NCBI RefSeq assembly: GCF_000021645.1
Contig: NC_011661.1
Coordinates: forward strand, 280,723 to 344,722
Origin: Dictyoglomus turgidum DSM 6724
Lineage (GTDB): Bacteria > Dictyoglomota > Dictyoglomia > Dictyoglomales > Dictyoglomaceae
Reading direction: 5' to 3'
Length of the DNA stretch: 64,000 bases
Below the pieces are notes generated by a model. The model was not told where the DNA came from. It saw only the letters and a list, made by a program, of their open reading frames with translations, and ran no database searches. Shown here piece after piece: positions 35,841-46,013 of the stretch. A program made the position numbers and the translations under genes. Positions within the stretch are counted from its first letter, which is position 1, and every line of letters begins with the position of its first letter.

Positions 35841-37279
35841 GAATTTAGCTTAAAGTTTTTTATTATTTCTTTAATTTTTTCATCTTCTGTCTCACTAATT
35901 ATATTTAAAACACTATCTACGAAAACTCTAACTTCACTTTCTTCCGTTAGTTTTAATTTTTGGTAAACGTAGATCCAATTTTCTGAATAATCATTAACAA
36001 TCTTTTCTAACACATATTTTGTATCTTGAGCACTTTCCTCTAAAAGTTCAGATATTTTTTCATATATCTCCTGATAAAATTTTTTGCTTTTATATTCCTT
36101 CTTAATTTTGTCCCACAATTTCCCAAAATTATATATTATTTTTAACTTTTTGTCTTCAATTAGAGATATTATTTTGCCATTTTCTAAAAGAGTACCTAAC
36201 AGTAGAATAGTTCTTTCTTTTCCCCAAATAGGATATTCAAGTATTTCTGATATATTAGCAGTTCCATCTAAGTACCATGAGAGTATTTCTTCTTCAAAGA
36301 ATTTTTTCTCCCCTATATAAATAAATGGGTCTTTTTGTTTTTCTTCTATTAATAATTTGTATCTTTCAACATTGGCATTATTTAAGTATTTGTCTATAGA
36401 TGTTTTTCCTAAGGAATATAAATGATCTATACACTCACTGACAAATTGTTTTACAGCAGAAGGAGAAAACTCGTTTAAATTATTAAAAATATCATTCCAG
36501 TTAATTTTTTCTGAGGTGGTTATATCTTCATAGATTTTTTGCACATCCTCTTGGGTTGGTCCATTTTCTTCTTTAAGGTATTGATAGAAATAGAGAGGAG
36601 ATAATGTGGGAGGAAATACTAAATCCTCAAAAATGTTTTTTAGTTTTGATTTATGGTTGTCTAAAATTTTTCTAAAATGAGTCTTAAATTGTCTCTCACT
36701 TATACCTAATTTAGAGTACTCTTCTAATAGATAATTCCATGTCCTCCAAAAAATATAGAACCAGAAAATGTTAGGGTCATTATTTATTTTTATTAGCTTT
36801 TTGTTTTTTAAAAGGTCTTTTATAATGTTTAGGGCTTTAATTTTAGAAAGATTTGTTTCGTCTATAACATCCTTGACATATTTTTTTCCATCAAAAAGAT
36901 TTATCAAAGTTTCTTCCTCTTTAGATAAATTTTGGGGATTTATAGGTATAAGGATGAGATTTGCAAAATAATGGTATTCATCTAAATTTTTGTCAGTTGT
37001 GAGTAAAATTTCTAATGGATCTAAATTGATGGAGAGCTTAGGTGGGTTAGTGTCGGGTATGAATGTAAAAGTTCCCTTTGACCATAAGAGAATGTCAACG
37101 ATAGCATCTATGTGTTCTAAAGTATTGGTTTTGGCGTATACTATTCTGCCATCTTTGAAATAAATTTCTCCATAATTGTCTTTATAGTCTATTTGGAACT
37201 TTCCATTTTTCTTTCCTGAGGATATCAATTGGAAGACTTCCCATAATGGAATGCTTTCTAAATCTCCTTTAAGACTCAT
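35837..37279 (-). CDS. DUF4388 (PATAN-like) domain protein
   Basis: A 480-residue cytosolic protein. The N-terminal 100 residues match DUF4388: SLKGDLESIPLWEVFQLISS, then GEIYFKDGRIVYA, and the end near DPLEILL. The rest is helical and includes a winged-helix-like segment (EETLINLFDGKKYVKDVIDE) and repeated hydrophobic/acidic helices. DUF4388 proteins are linked with gliding, signalling and gene regulation, often beside GTPases; none is adjacent here. It overlaps the end of the broken antiporter by four bases, tail to tail. It is probably transcribed alone. Confidence 0.82.
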   Translation of the reverse strand: MSLKGDLESIPLWEVFQLISSGKKNGKFQIDYKDNYGEIYFKDGRIVYAKTNTLEHIDAIVDILLWSKGTFTFIPDTNPPKLSINLDPLEILLTTDKNLDEYHYFANLILIPINPQNLSKEEETLINLFDGKKYVKDVIDETNLSKIKALNIIKDLLKNKKLIKINNDPNIFWFYIFWRTWNYLLEEYSKLGISERQFKTHFRKILDNHKSKLKNIFEDLVFPPTLSPLYFYQYLKEENGPTQEDVQKIYEDITTSEKINWNDIFNNLNEFSPSAVKQFVSECIDHLYSLGKTSIDKYLNNANVERYKLLIEEKQKDPFIYIGEKKFFEEEILSWYLDGTANISEILEYPIWGKERTILLLGTLLENGKIISLIEDKKLKIIYNFGKLWDKIKKEYKSKKFYQEIYEKISELLEESAQDTKYVLEKIVNDYSENWIYVYQKLKLTEESEVRVFVDSVLNIISETEDEKIKEIIKNFKLNS

Positions 37280-37335
37280 TTTAATTCCCCTTTTTGAAAT
37301 AATATACTTTACTAATTAATTATAACAAAAAAGTA

Positions 37336-37373
37336 AAGGGGGAAGCGAATCCAATTTAAGCTTCCCCCCTTTT
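37336..37373 (-). terminator. Terminator of the LplBCA-type operon
   Basis: On the minus strand, AAAGGGGGGAAGC and GCTTCCCCCTTT pair around a 14-base loop and are followed by ACTTTTTTG. It lies just beyond the stop of the binding-protein gene at 37385. Confidence 0.85.
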
Positions 37374-37384
37374 GCTTTTCTCTT

Positions 37385-39085
37385 TTACTTCTTCCAGAAC
37401 TCTACCATTTCTCTAATCTGTTTTGTTTTATATTCTTCATATTTTTTAGCTCCAAGTTCATCTAAGCCTTTCAAAAATTCATTCCATATCTTATCAAAAT
37501 CTTTTGTAGGTGCCATTATTACTTTTGGAATATTTTTTATAACATAATCAAAGAGCTTATTTCCTATGGCACGCATATCCTCGTCAGGTGTTGGATACAT
37601 CCATAAATATCCCCAGGTTTTTACTGGATATTCTTCTGCTTTGGGGAATAAATCTTTCCAAATCTCTGCTTTATATGCTGCAAGAACCTTCTTCTCAACT
37701 TCTGTGTAGTTCTTTCTGATATCTTCTTTAGTGGTATCTGGTACAATGGGATTTCCAGTAGAGTCTATGTAATAATTAGGAAGTCGAGGCCATGGATATA
37801 CGTACACACCTATTCCTGTTTTTCTACCAAAGTATGGATCTGTTCTTCTGGCTTGGTCTACGTCAGGTAGGAATTGTCTTTTTCCATTAATATATATGTG
37901 ATGTACACCTTCTATTCCCCATTGCCTTAGTATATTTGCATCCTCAGTGCAGAGCCAATCCAAGAACTTTATTGCCCTTACGGGATCTTTACAACTCTTA
38001 GTTATAGCTATCCCCCATCCTCCTGTATATCCTACTCTTACGTCAGGTGGAGCTTGCTTAATCCTCTCGCTTACTGTTACAGGATAATATCCATACATGT
38101 ATTCATATTTTCCTGCCTTTCTTAGTGCTGTTATTGGCTCTCCTACAGCCCATCCAGCATCAATTAAAGCAAGTACTCTACCACTGGCAATTTTAGCTTT
38201 GTAAGTGTCTTCTTTTTGTATGAAGGTTTCTCTATCTAAGAGTCCTTCGTTCCACATGTGATTGAGCCATCGGAAATATTCTTTCTCTATGGGTCTCTTG
38301 TAGTGGAAAGTGCATTTTAAAGTTTTTGGATCCACATATAGTTCTCCATCATCAGGGGCTCCTGTGGCTTGAAAGGCAGGATTTGTAACGCTTATAACTG
38401 TTCTCCAGTCATCGGCACAGAGGGTAAGGGGTATAGTGGGAAGACCATCGGTTAAAGGATGTTTCTTGTAGTAGGCTTTTATAGCATTTTCAAAATCTCT
38501 TAAAGTTCTTATTCTGGGATATCCAAGTTCCATTACTACTCTGTGCTGGAGCATGAATCCACCGTTTACATCAAGAGTTCTATCATTATCAGTGGTTAAA
38601 CCGAGGCAGTAAATATGAGGGTCTTCTTTGCTCCATTTTAGTCTCTTTAGGTTCTCACCATAGGCCTTTTTAATATTTGGTGCGTATTTTTCTATTAAAT
38701 CATCAAGGGGTATTAAGGCTCCCGCATCTTTTAGCAAGGATAAATCTCCTTTTGCGTAGATCAAATCAGGATAGTCTCCGCTTGCAGCCATGATTTGTAT
38801 TTTTTCTCTTACCGCTGCTTGGTTAGGAGCATATTCTATATCTAAGGTTACTCCCGTAAGTTCTTTGATTTTTTGGGCCACAGGACTCTTAAATTGATCA
38901 TCATTAGGGTTTACTTCTCCAATATATACTTTAAAAGTTATAGGCTTATTAGCTTCAGGCGTAGGATTCATTGGTTTGTATAATTTGGCTTGAGCATTTA
39001 CTTCTCTTATGCTTACACTAAATATAAGGCTAATTACCAATATAGATGCTAAAAACCAACTTAAGAATTTTTCAGCTTTTCTCAA
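37385..39085 (-). CDS. ABC sugar transporter solute-binding protein (LplA/YtcQ-type)
   Basis: The best start is TTG at 39085. TTAAAGGGGGG stands seven bases upstream, and the product then begins with a normal signal peptide (RKAEKFLSWFLASILVISL, cleavage near VNA). The longer frame to 39151 adds 22 residues with a poor GTG start. The 566-residue protein is of the large LplA/YtcQ class, with VTLDIEYAPNQAAVREKIQ, GDYPDLIYAKG and RVGYTGGWGIAITKSCKDP. It binds oligosaccharides for the two permeases encoded just upstream. No ATPase gene is present, so a shared MsmX-like ATPase is expected. Confidence 0.88.
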   Translation of the reverse strand: MRKAEKFLSWFLASILVISLIFSVSIREVNAQAKLYKPMNPTPEANKPITFKVYIGEVNPNDDQFKSPVAQKIKELTGVTLDIEYAPNQAAVREKIQIMAASGDYPDLIYAKGDLSLLKDAGALIPLDDLIEKYAPNIKKAYGENLKRLKWSKEDPHIYCLGLTTDNDRTLDVNGGFMLQHRVVMELGYPRIRTLRDFENAIKAYYKKHPLTDGLPTIPLTLCADDWRTVISVTNPAFQATGAPDDGELYVDPKTLKCTFHYKRPIEKEYFRWLNHMWNEGLLDRETFIQKEDTYKAKIASGRVLALIDAGWAVGEPITALRKAGKYEYMYGYYPVTVSERIKQAPPDVRVGYTGGWGIAITKSCKDPVRAIKFLDWLCTEDANILRQWGIEGVHHIYINGKRQFLPDVDQARRTDPYFGRKTGIGVYVYPWPRLPNYYIDSTGNPIVPDTTKEDIRKNYTEVEKKVLAAYKAEIWKDLFPKAEEYPVKTWGYLWMYPTPDEDMRAIGNKLFDYVIKNIPKVIMAPTKDFDKIWNEFLKGLDELGAKKYEEYKTKQIREMVEFWKK

Positions 39086-39163
39086 ATTGAATCCCCCCTT
39101 TAAGGTATTTTTTGTTGTTTCTAAAAATTTTGAAAAGAATGTTTTAAGCACCCCCTTTCTTTT

Positions 39164-40054
39164 TTAATTCTTTATGGCACCAAGGGTCATTCCTTTTATA
39201 AAGTATTTCTGCAAGAAGGGATAAACTAACACTATGGGAAGTGTGGTTATTATGGTCATTGCCATTCTTAAAGACTGGGGAGTTACCCTCATAGTTCTTG
39301 TAGGATCTAAATTACTATAGTAGTCTATAGTAGTAGAGCTTGCTGCAGCGTTGGCTAAGATTTTCTGAAGTTCATATTGGAGGGTGGTTAGATTTTTATT
39401 ACCTCCACAGTAGAGGTAAGTATCAAACCAAGAGTTCCAATGTCCCACTGCTACAAATAATGCTACTGTGGCTAAAACGGGTAAGGAGAGGGGTAATATT
39501 ATTTTAAGGAAAATTATAAAGTCATTGGCACCATCAATCATCGCTGATTCTTGTAATTCCGAAGGAAGAGTATCAATATAGGCTCTAATTAAAATTAAAT
39601 TGAATGGATTTATAAGTCCCGGAAGAATATAAACAAGAAAATTATTCATGAGTCCAAGACCTCTTATTAAGAGGTATTCAGGGACTAAACCTCCACCTAC
39701 ATACATAGTTATGACAAAAAGAGTTGTGATTAATTTTCTTGCAAAAAAATCTCTTCTGCTTAAAACATAAGCTACAATGGCTGTAGAGAAAACTCCTATT
39801 ATAGTCCCTATTATGGTTCTCAAAGTAGATATTAATGCAGCTCTTCCTATACTCGGATAATTAAAAATTTCCTTGTAGTTGTCTAAGGTAAAAATTCTTG
39901 GGAAAATGGTAATTCCACCTTTTATAGTATCAAAAGGATCATTTAAAGATACTGCCAACACATATAGAAAAGGATACAGGGTAATTATTACTAATAGGAT
40001 CATTAATCCATAATTTACAATATCAAAGGTCTTCTCCCCAAGACTTCTTTTCAT
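39164..40054 (-). CDS. ABC sugar transporter permease (LplC/YtcP-type)
   Basis: A 296-residue permease with six membrane helices. The EAA loop reads ESAMIDGANDFIIFLKIILPL. The start DIVNYGLMILLVIITLYPFLYVLAVSLND and the end KGMTLGAIKN are typical of the LplC/YtcP branch of carbohydrate permeases. It is the second gene of the minus-strand operon and precedes the binding protein. The order permease B, permease C, binding protein matches YteP-YtcP-YtcQ-type systems. Confidence 0.93.
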   Translation of the reverse strand: MKRSLGEKTFDIVNYGLMILLVIITLYPFLYVLAVSLNDPFDTIKGGITIFPRIFTLDNYKEIFNYPSIGRAALISTLRTIIGTIIGVFSTAIVAYVLSRRDFFARKLITTLFVITMYVGGGLVPEYLLIRGLGLMNNFLVYILPGLINPFNLILIRAYIDTLPSELQESAMIDGANDFIIFLKIILPLSLPVLATVALFVAVGHWNSWFDTYLYCGGNKNLTTLQYELQKILANAAASSTTIDYYSNLDPTRTMRVTPQSLRMAMTIITTLPIVLVYPFLQKYFIKGMTLGAIKN

Positions 40055-40064
40055 GATAATCCTC

Positions 40065-40979
40065 CTAAATAATTCTGTAGCCTGTTACTTTTTTAGTAAT
40101 TTTATTAGCTGAAAAAAGTAAGATTAAACTTATTACTGATTTGAATATTCCTGCAGCAGTGCCAAAGGAAAATCTTCCTGCCCTTATTCCATAATCAAGG
40201 GCATAAAGGTCAATCACATCAGACACATTTCTTACTGCGGAAGTTCTTAAGAGAAATTGTCTTTCAAAACCTATGTTTATGATATTACCTATGCTTAAAA
40301 TTAAGATCATTATTACTGTGGGCATGATTCCAGGTAGAGTTATGTGCCATATCTTTCTAAATCTACTTGCTCCATCAACTTCTGCAGCTTCGTATAGTTC
40401 GGGATTAATAGAGGTCATTGCAGCTAAAAAGATAATTGTATTCCAGCCAACTTCTTTCCATATATCGGAGAATACTACAATCCACCAAAAATATTTAGGT
40501 TCCCCAAAAAAGAGTATAGGCTGTTTTATAAGTCCTAATCTCAGAAGTAAATAATTTACCACACCGTCAGGAGCAAGCATAGCATGCACAATACTTGCTA
40601 CTATTACCCAAGAGACAAAATGGGGAAGGTAAGAGATGGTTTGTACAGTTCTTTTAAAGGCAGTACATCTTATCTCATTAATCAATATAGCAAGGATAAT
40701 AGGAAGGGGAAATCCAAAAATGAGACTCAGAATACTCATTGCTAAGGTATTTCTCATTACAAGATAAAATTCAGGATCAGAGAACATCTCTTTAAAATAC
40801 TTCAAACCAACCCATTGTTGCTGAAATATAGGAAGGCCGGGCTTATAATTTTGGAAGGCGGTAATCCACCCCCAAAGGGGGACATATCTAAAGATAATAA
40901 GCCATATTACGAAAGGAAGAACCATAATTATTAAATATTTTTGCTTCTTTATTGTTTTTAATGTTTTTACAAAATTCAT
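40065..40979 (-). CDS. ABC sugar transporter permease (LplB/YteP-type)
   Basis: A 304-residue permease with six helices. The N-terminal YVPLWGWITAFQNYKPG and the EAA loop YEAAEVDGASRFRKIWHITL are signatures of the LplB/YteP branch. It is the first gene of the operon, with AGAGGGGA before ATG, and is transcribed away from the broken YesM gene. In YesMN systems the two-component pair controls the transporter beside it. The 148-base region between them holds the control sites. Confidence 0.93.
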   Translation of the reverse strand: MNFVKTLKTIKKQKYLIIMVLPFVIWLIIFRYVPLWGWITAFQNYKPGLPIFQQQWVGLKYFKEMFSDPEFYLVMRNTLAMSILSLIFGFPLPIILAILINEIRCTAFKRTVQTISYLPHFVSWVIVASIVHAMLAPDGVVNYLLLRLGLIKQPILFFGEPKYFWWIVVFSDIWKEVGWNTIIFLAAMTSINPELYEAAEVDGASRFRKIWHITLPGIMPTVIMILILSIGNIINIGFERQFLLRTSAVRNVSDVIDLYALDYGIRAGRFSFGTAAGIFKSVISLILLFSANKITKKVTGYRII

Positions 40980-41052
40980 TTTTTATTTCCCCTCTATTAG
41001 TCTTTTAAGTTATTTGTTAGCACAAAAAGAAAAACAAAATAACCCCAAAAAA

Positions 41053-41119
41053 TTGACATTTTTATCCCCTAAAAATAGATATTTTTCAATTTACATAAAA
41101 TGATTTAAAGTTCTATACT
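41053..41119 (+). promoter_or_regulatory. Promoters for the yesMN-like genes
   Basis: Two plus-strand candidates: TTGACA (41053-41058), 17 bp, TAGATA (41076-41081); and TTTACA (41090-41095), 18 bp, TATACT (41114-41119). The second ends only eight bases before ATG 41128, so it would give a leaderless message. No RBS is seen before that ATG. Confidence 0.55.
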
Positions 41120-41127
41120 ATACCAAA

Positions 41128-42597
41128 ATGAGAAAGTTTCAAGATCTAAAGCTAAAGGAAAAGTTAATATTGTCCTTTATAGTGGTATCTTTTATACCTA
41201 TACTTATTCTTGGAACTGTGACTATTATTCATTTTAGAGATTTTGCTCTAAGTTCTTCAGCAAAGGAAATTTACAATGAGCTTAATCTCGCAAAGCTTAA
41301 GATTATGGAGATGACCAATGAAGCAGTTAATACAGCAAATAAACTGATGATTGATCAGAGATTAAAGGAACTTTTACTTTATAAATATACATCTCCATTG
41401 GAGGCCTATTTAAGATATTCTCAGTATAAGGATATAGAAAACTATAAGACCCTTTATGCAAAAGCTATTTATCGCATAAGAATATATTCAGAAAATCCTA
41501 CGATTTTAGAAAATGGTGTATTTTGTAAGACTAAAAAGGAAATAGAGCAAGAAGAATGGTATAAACTTGCAGTTCAGCTTAACGGTTTTATCATCTGGGA
41601 TCTAATTTATCAAGATGTTTATAATGAAAAATTTGGAGTCTTAGTTATTAACCTAAATAAGTTAGAAATGAAAGACCTTTAATATAGATTTACAAAGGAT
41701 TTTATCTGAAAAGGGATACACTTATGAATTTAATAACAAAAAGTATAGAGTTTTTGGAGTTTATCTTCCTTTAACGGGGTATAATAAGGATTTTTATCTT
41801 ATTTCTATCGTACCTCTGGAAGTAATCATGAAAGAACCTAAAAGAATGCAGGATTTTGCCATAACAATAATTTTTATTGCTTTTATAAGTTCTATGGTTT
41901 TTGCAGGGATCTTTTCAAGAAGTATGGGTAGAAGAATTGCAATTTTAAATAAAGCAGTAAATGAGATCTCTCACGGAAACTGGGATCTTAATATTCCACT
42001 TCAGGGGAAGGACGAAATAGGGGAGCTTTCGGAAAATGTGAAAATGATGGCAAGGAATATTAAAAATTTGAATGAACTTATAATCAAACAAAAAGATATG
42101 AAGTTTAAAACTTTAATGGAACAACTTAATCCTCATTTTTTGTTTAATACCTTGGAAACCATTCATATGATAGCGGTATGTAATAATCAAAAAGAGATTG
42201 CGGATGTGGCATTGAGACTTGGAAAAATCTTGAGAAGATCTTTAGAAGCAAAGGGGAAGCCTGTAAGTATTGAATGGGAACTTGATCTTTACAGATATAA
42301 GGGAAGTATATATACTTCCCTTTTTGATCCAGCCTATAGTAGAAAATTCTGTAGTTCATGGGATAGAGCCTAAGAAAGGATAATGGTGTGGGGATGGAAA
42401 ATCTGGAGTTGGAGAAGATTTTAAATGAAGATCAAGAAAACTATTCCAAGATAGGTTTAAAAAATACCCTTGAAAGAATTAAGTTGTTTTATGGTAATGA
42501 GTATGGTTTAAAAATAGAAACTCAGAAAAACGTAGGGACAAAAGTAGATATTATTCTTCCTTATGCAACTCTGAGAAAGGAGAGAGTTGATGTATAA
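41128..42597 (+). pseudogene. YesM-like sensor histidine kinase, broken
   Basis: The N-terminus (membrane helix LILSFIVVSFIPILILG and a dCache-like sensor) is open to TAA 41680-41682. The sensor continues one frame over as LQRILSEKGYTYEFNNKKYR, then a second helix, HAMP (SRSMGRRIAILNKAVNEISHG) and the His_kinase core with MEQLNPHFLFNTLETIHM. It then loses about 25 residues, resumes out of frame as LIQPIVENSVVHGIEPKK, loses another 20-25 residues, and resumes as DNGVGMENLELEKI. The rest reads to TGA at 42597. So there are at least three lesions, and the ATP-binding site is split. Its regulator partner next door is intact. Confidence 0.9.
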
Positions 42598-44074
42598 GGT
42601 ATTTATCGCCGATGATGAATACTACATAAGGGAAGGGTTAAAGAGGATTGTTAATTGGGAAAGATTAGGATTTAAGATTGTAGGAGAGGCGGAAGATGGT
42701 ATTGAGGCTTTAGAGAAGATAAAAAGGATAAATCCTGATCTTTGTGTGATAGACGTTAAAATGCCAGAAATGGATGGACTTGAATTGATTTCAAATATTA
42801 AATCCTATAAAAATTCTACTAAAATAATTATTCTTACAGGATACCCTGAATTTGATTATGCCATAAAAGCCATTGAGTTAGGAGTCAATTTTTATATATT
42901 AAAGCCTGTGGATCCTGAAATTTTGAAAGAGAAATTAGAAAAGGTTTATCATGAATTAGAGAAAGAAAGAATTTTATATGAAAGTTCAAAGGGAAGGATA
43001 ATGGAGAGATTTTTGAAAAAGCATTTAGATGTGAAGGAAGATGAGATAAATAATATCTTTTGTCTTGATCTTCCTTGGAATTCTTATCAGGTTGTTTTAG
43101 TGGATTGGGAGGATAAAAGTTTAGACAAGATTAAGGTTTTAGAAGATATTTCCTATTATTTTCCCTTTTCTTTTTTAGTTGATAATTTTATAGGCTTTAT
43201 TATTAAGGACTTTAGTAAAGAGAAAAGAAAGCTCATAAATTTAAGAGATCATCTAAGAAACAAATATAGAGATTATTTTTGCTTTTCCATTGGAGAAAAA
43301 GTGTATGATTTTTTGAGCATTTCATCCTCTTTTGAGAAGGCGAAGTCTCTTTTCTCAAGAAGATTTCTATATGAGGAGAAGGGTTTCTTAGTTTATCCTA
43401 AAGGAAAGAAAAATTTAAAGCCACATTTAGAATTGGAAAAAATAAATAATGTGGCACTTTGGGTTGAGGTTATTGAGGATCTTGATTTTGTTAAGCTTTG
43501 GGAACTTTTGGAGGATAAGATGATAAAACATATGGTTTATGAAGATGAGGAACAAGAGATAAAGTTGAGTTATTTTAACCTTTATGTAGATATAGTTACT
43601 CTACTTATCACAAGATACTCACAGTTTAAGGAAAAATCTTTCAAGTATCTTAAGAACAGGATTTTTGAAGAATTTTTTAATAAAAGAACAATAATTGATC
43701 TCCATGTTTTTACAAAAGAAATTTTAACTGAGTTAATTAGTGATTTTTCGGAGATTATGGGAAGAAATCCTCTTGTAAAAATTACCGAATATATAGAATC
43801 TAATTTTTACAAAGATCTTAAATTGAAAGATGTGGCAAAGGAATTTGGCTATAACCCTTGTTATCTTGGAAAAATCTTTAAAAAGTATACAAAGGAAAAA
43901 TTTAATACCTATCTTGATAGAGTGAGAATAAATAAGGCAAAGGAGCTTTTAAGAAGGGGGTTGAAAGTCTCAGAGGTGGCAGAGATGGTAGGCTACAAGG
44001 ATACAGACTATTTTATATGTAAGTTTAAAAAATATACAGGGAAATCTCCCCAGAATTTTAAGGAAAGTATTTAA
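42590..44074 (+). CDS. YesN-like response regulator, AraC-type DNA-binding
   Basis: A 494-residue regulator from ATG 42590 (AAGGAGAG upstream). The receiver holds ADDEYYIREGL, phospho-acceptor Asp55 in CVIDVKMPEMDG, the switch Thr in ILTGY and Lys in LKPVD. A long middle region (residues 125-390) resembles the YesN linker. The C-terminal AraC domain has two helix-turn-helix units: LKLKDVAKEFGYNPCYLGKIFKK and LKVSEVAEMVGYKDTDYFICKF. YesN proteins activate sugar transporter and hydrolase genes. The start overlaps the end of the broken kinase by eight bases. With YesM broken it must be controlled by another kinase, act without phosphorylation, or be idle. Confidence 0.92.
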   Translation: MYKVFIADDEYYIREGLKRIVNWERLGFKIVGEAEDGIEALEKIKRINPDLCVIDVKMPEMDGLELISNIKSYKNSTKIIILTGYPEFDYAIKAIELGVNFYILKPVDPEILKEKLEKVYHELEKERILYESSKGRIMERFLKKHLDVKEDEINNIFCLDLPWNSYQVVLVDWEDKSLDKIKVLEDISYYFPFSFLVDNFIGFIIKDFSKEKRKLINLRDHLRNKYRDYFCFSIGEKVYDFLSISSSFEKAKSLFSRRFLYEEKGFLVYPKGKKNLKPHLELEKINNVALWVEVIEDLDFVKLWELLEDKMIKHMVYEDEEQEIKLSYFNLYVDIVTLLITRYSQFKEKSFKYLKNRIFEEFFNKRTIIDLHVFTKEILTELISDFSEIMGRNPLVKITEYIESNFYKDLKLKDVAKEFGYNPCYLGKIFKKYTKEKFNTYLDRVRINKAKELLRRGLKVSEVAEMVGYKDTDYFICKFKKYTGKSPQNFKESI

Positions 44075-44082
44075 CTTTCTCT

Positions 44083-45489
44083 TCATCTTCCCCAAATCTT
44101 GAAGGTTATAGGGTAATTCAGCTTTTCAAATTCAGGAATTTTTATTTTTAATCCCTCCTCATTTCTTTCAAATTTAAGCTCTCCTTTTAATCCCAAAAGC
44201 TCAACCTTTGCTACTTCTTTTTGGTATAAAGTAAGTTCTGTGCTTAGTGATTTTATCACTATCTCATCCTTTTCAGGCTTATTCATGAGAATGGCATAAA
44301 GGGTATCTCCTTTTGTAGTAAATCTTAAATCTCTTCCTGTATAGTTAATTTCCTTCTCACTAAAAGATCCCGCATTTCCTTTTGTGGGTCCCTCCCCATA
44401 AATTCTCCATGGTCTTGTTCCATAAATTGCTTCTCCATTTTTAAGTAGCCATTCTCCTATCTCAAGAAGAGTTTTTTGAGCTGCTTCTGGTATGGTTCCA
44501 TCTGCTTTTGGTCCTACATTAAGTAATAAGTTGCCATTTTTACTTACAATGTCTACAAGTTCCCATATTAACTCTTTGGCGGGTTTGTAAATATCATTTT
44601 CTACATATCCCCAAGAAATCCTTGATATAGAAGTATCAGTCTGCCAATATATGGGATCAATATCCCCTAATTCCCCTCTTTCCACATCAAAGACTGCACA
44701 TTCCCTTGGTACTGCATTCAATTTATAGTTAATTACCACACCTTTCCCCCATTCATGGGCTCTATTATAGTAATAAGCAAAAAACTTTTTTAGGTATGGT
44801 TCAAAGGCAGGTTGTTCTATCCACCAGTCAAAATATACTACTTGAGGTTGATATTTATCCACTATTTCCAAAAGACGAAGAAGCCAATCTTCTAAAAATT
44901 CCTCAGTGGGCTGCATGGGTTCTGGTTGGGCAGGTCCATATAAATCAAAATAATCTTTATCTCTTACATCGGAATCAAATTTCATTCCCTCATGGAAAAA
45001 CCACCAATGCTCTGCTCTATGATAAGAAATTCCAAAGGTAAGAAAATTTTCTCTCACGGCTTTTGCCAGCTCTCCAATGATATCTCTTTTTGGCCCCATC
45101 TTGCTTGCACACCATCTGGTAAAACTACAATCATACATAGCAAAGCCATCATGGTGTTCTGCTACAGGCACCACATATTTAGCGCCTGCTTTTTTAAATA
45201 AATCTGCCCATTCATATGGATCAAACCTTTCTGCTTTAAAAAGATGTATAAAATCTTTATATCCAAATCTTTTGTGCTCTCCGTAAGTTTTTATATGGTG
45301 TTCATATTCGGGCGTTCCTTCAATATACATATTTCTTGGATACCACTCATTACTAAAGGCAGGAACCGAATAAACACCATAATGGATGAAAATTCCAAAT
45401 TTGGCATCCTTGTACCATTCTGGAATTTTATAGTTTTTTAATGACTCCCATGTGGGCCTAAAAGGACCTTCTGGCATTTTGTACCTCAT
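44083..45489 (-). CDS. GH29 alpha-L-fucosidase
   Basis: A 468-residue GH29 enzyme. Conserved blocks are FGIFIHYGVYSVPAF, the EHHDGFAMYDC pair of histidines, RDIIGELAKAVRE, and VVYFDWW with nucleophile Asp221. The end of the barrel has NLLLNVGPKADGTIP, and a C-terminal beta-sandwich follows. No signal peptide is present, so it acts in the cytosol on imported oligosaccharides. It releases L-fucose from alpha-linked chains. It lies beside the YesMN/LplBCA importer and near GH31 and GH3 genes. It converges on the regulator gene with only eight bases between stops. Confidence 0.92.
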   Translation of the reverse strand: MRYKMPEGPFRPTWESLKNYKIPEWYKDAKFGIFIHYGVYSVPAFSNEWYPRNMYIEGTPEYEHHIKTYGEHKRFGYKDFIHLFKAERFDPYEWADLFKKAGAKYVVPVAEHHDGFAMYDCSFTRWCASKMGPKRDIIGELAKAVRENFLTFGISYHRAEHWWFFHEGMKFDSDVRDKDYFDLYGPAQPEPMQPTEEFLEDWLLRLLEIVDKYQPQVVYFDWWIEQPAFEPYLKKFFAYYYNRAHEWGKGVVINYKLNAVPRECAVFDVERGELGDIDPIYWQTDTSISRISWGYVENDIYKPAKELIWELVDIVSKNGNLLLNVGPKADGTIPEAAQKTLLEIGEWLLKNGEAIYGTRPWRIYGEGPTKGNAGSFSEKEINYTGRDLRFTTKGDTLYAILMNKPEKDEIVIKSLSTELTLYQKEVAKVELLGLKGELKFERNEEGLKIKIPEFEKLNYPITFKIWGR

Positions 45490-45620
45490 AATATATAAAT
45501 TTCACCTCACTTTTAAGTTTCTTTATATACCTAAATAATACTACCAAAAAAGCAAATATGGAAAGAATTTTATTAAAATTTTTGGATTTATGTTAAAATT
45601 TTAAATGAGGGAAAATTTGT

Positions 45621-46013
45621 ATGAACAGAAGCGATGATTGGTTAAAACAGGCTAAAAGGGATTATGAGAAAGCTCTTCTTGATTATGAACACTCATTTTA
45701 CGAGTGGGCTTGTTTTGCCTCTCAGCAATCTGCTGAGAAAGCAGTAAAAGCTTTATATTATAAGTTAAATAGAGCTGTAAAAGGACATTCAATAGTAAAG
45801 ATGCTTGATGGCTTAAAAGAGCTCATAGATGTGAGTGATGAAATTTATCATAGAGCAAGGATTTTGGATAGGTATTATAAGGAAAGTAGGTATCCTAATG
45901 GATTTCCTGAAGGAAGTCCTTATGAATTTTTTGATAAAAAAATTGCAGAGGAGGCTCTAAATGCTGCACGAGAAATTATTGGGTTCTGTGAAGATATTAT
46001 CAGTAGATTATGA
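45621..46013 (+). CDS. HEPN domain protein (toxin-like RNase)
   Basis: A 130-residue all-helical protein of the HEPN family. The N-terminal WLKQAKRDYEKALLDYEHSFYEW and FASQQSAEKAVKALYYKLN are standard for it, and the catalytic Rx4H motif is present as RAVKGH. The end has RYPNGFPEGSPYEFF. HEPN RNases cleave RNA and are usually paired with a minimal nucleotidyltransferase (MNT), which follows and overlaps by 53 bases. The pair is a type VII-like toxin-antitoxin module, or a small defence/regulatory device. GAGGGA stands upstream of ATG. Confidence 0.87.
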   Translation: MNRSDDWLKQAKRDYEKALLDYEHSFYEWACFASQQSAEKAVKALYYKLNRAVKGHSIVKMLDGLKELIDVSDEIYHRARILDRYYKESRYPNGFPEGSPYEFFDKKIAEEALNAAREIIGFCEDIISRL

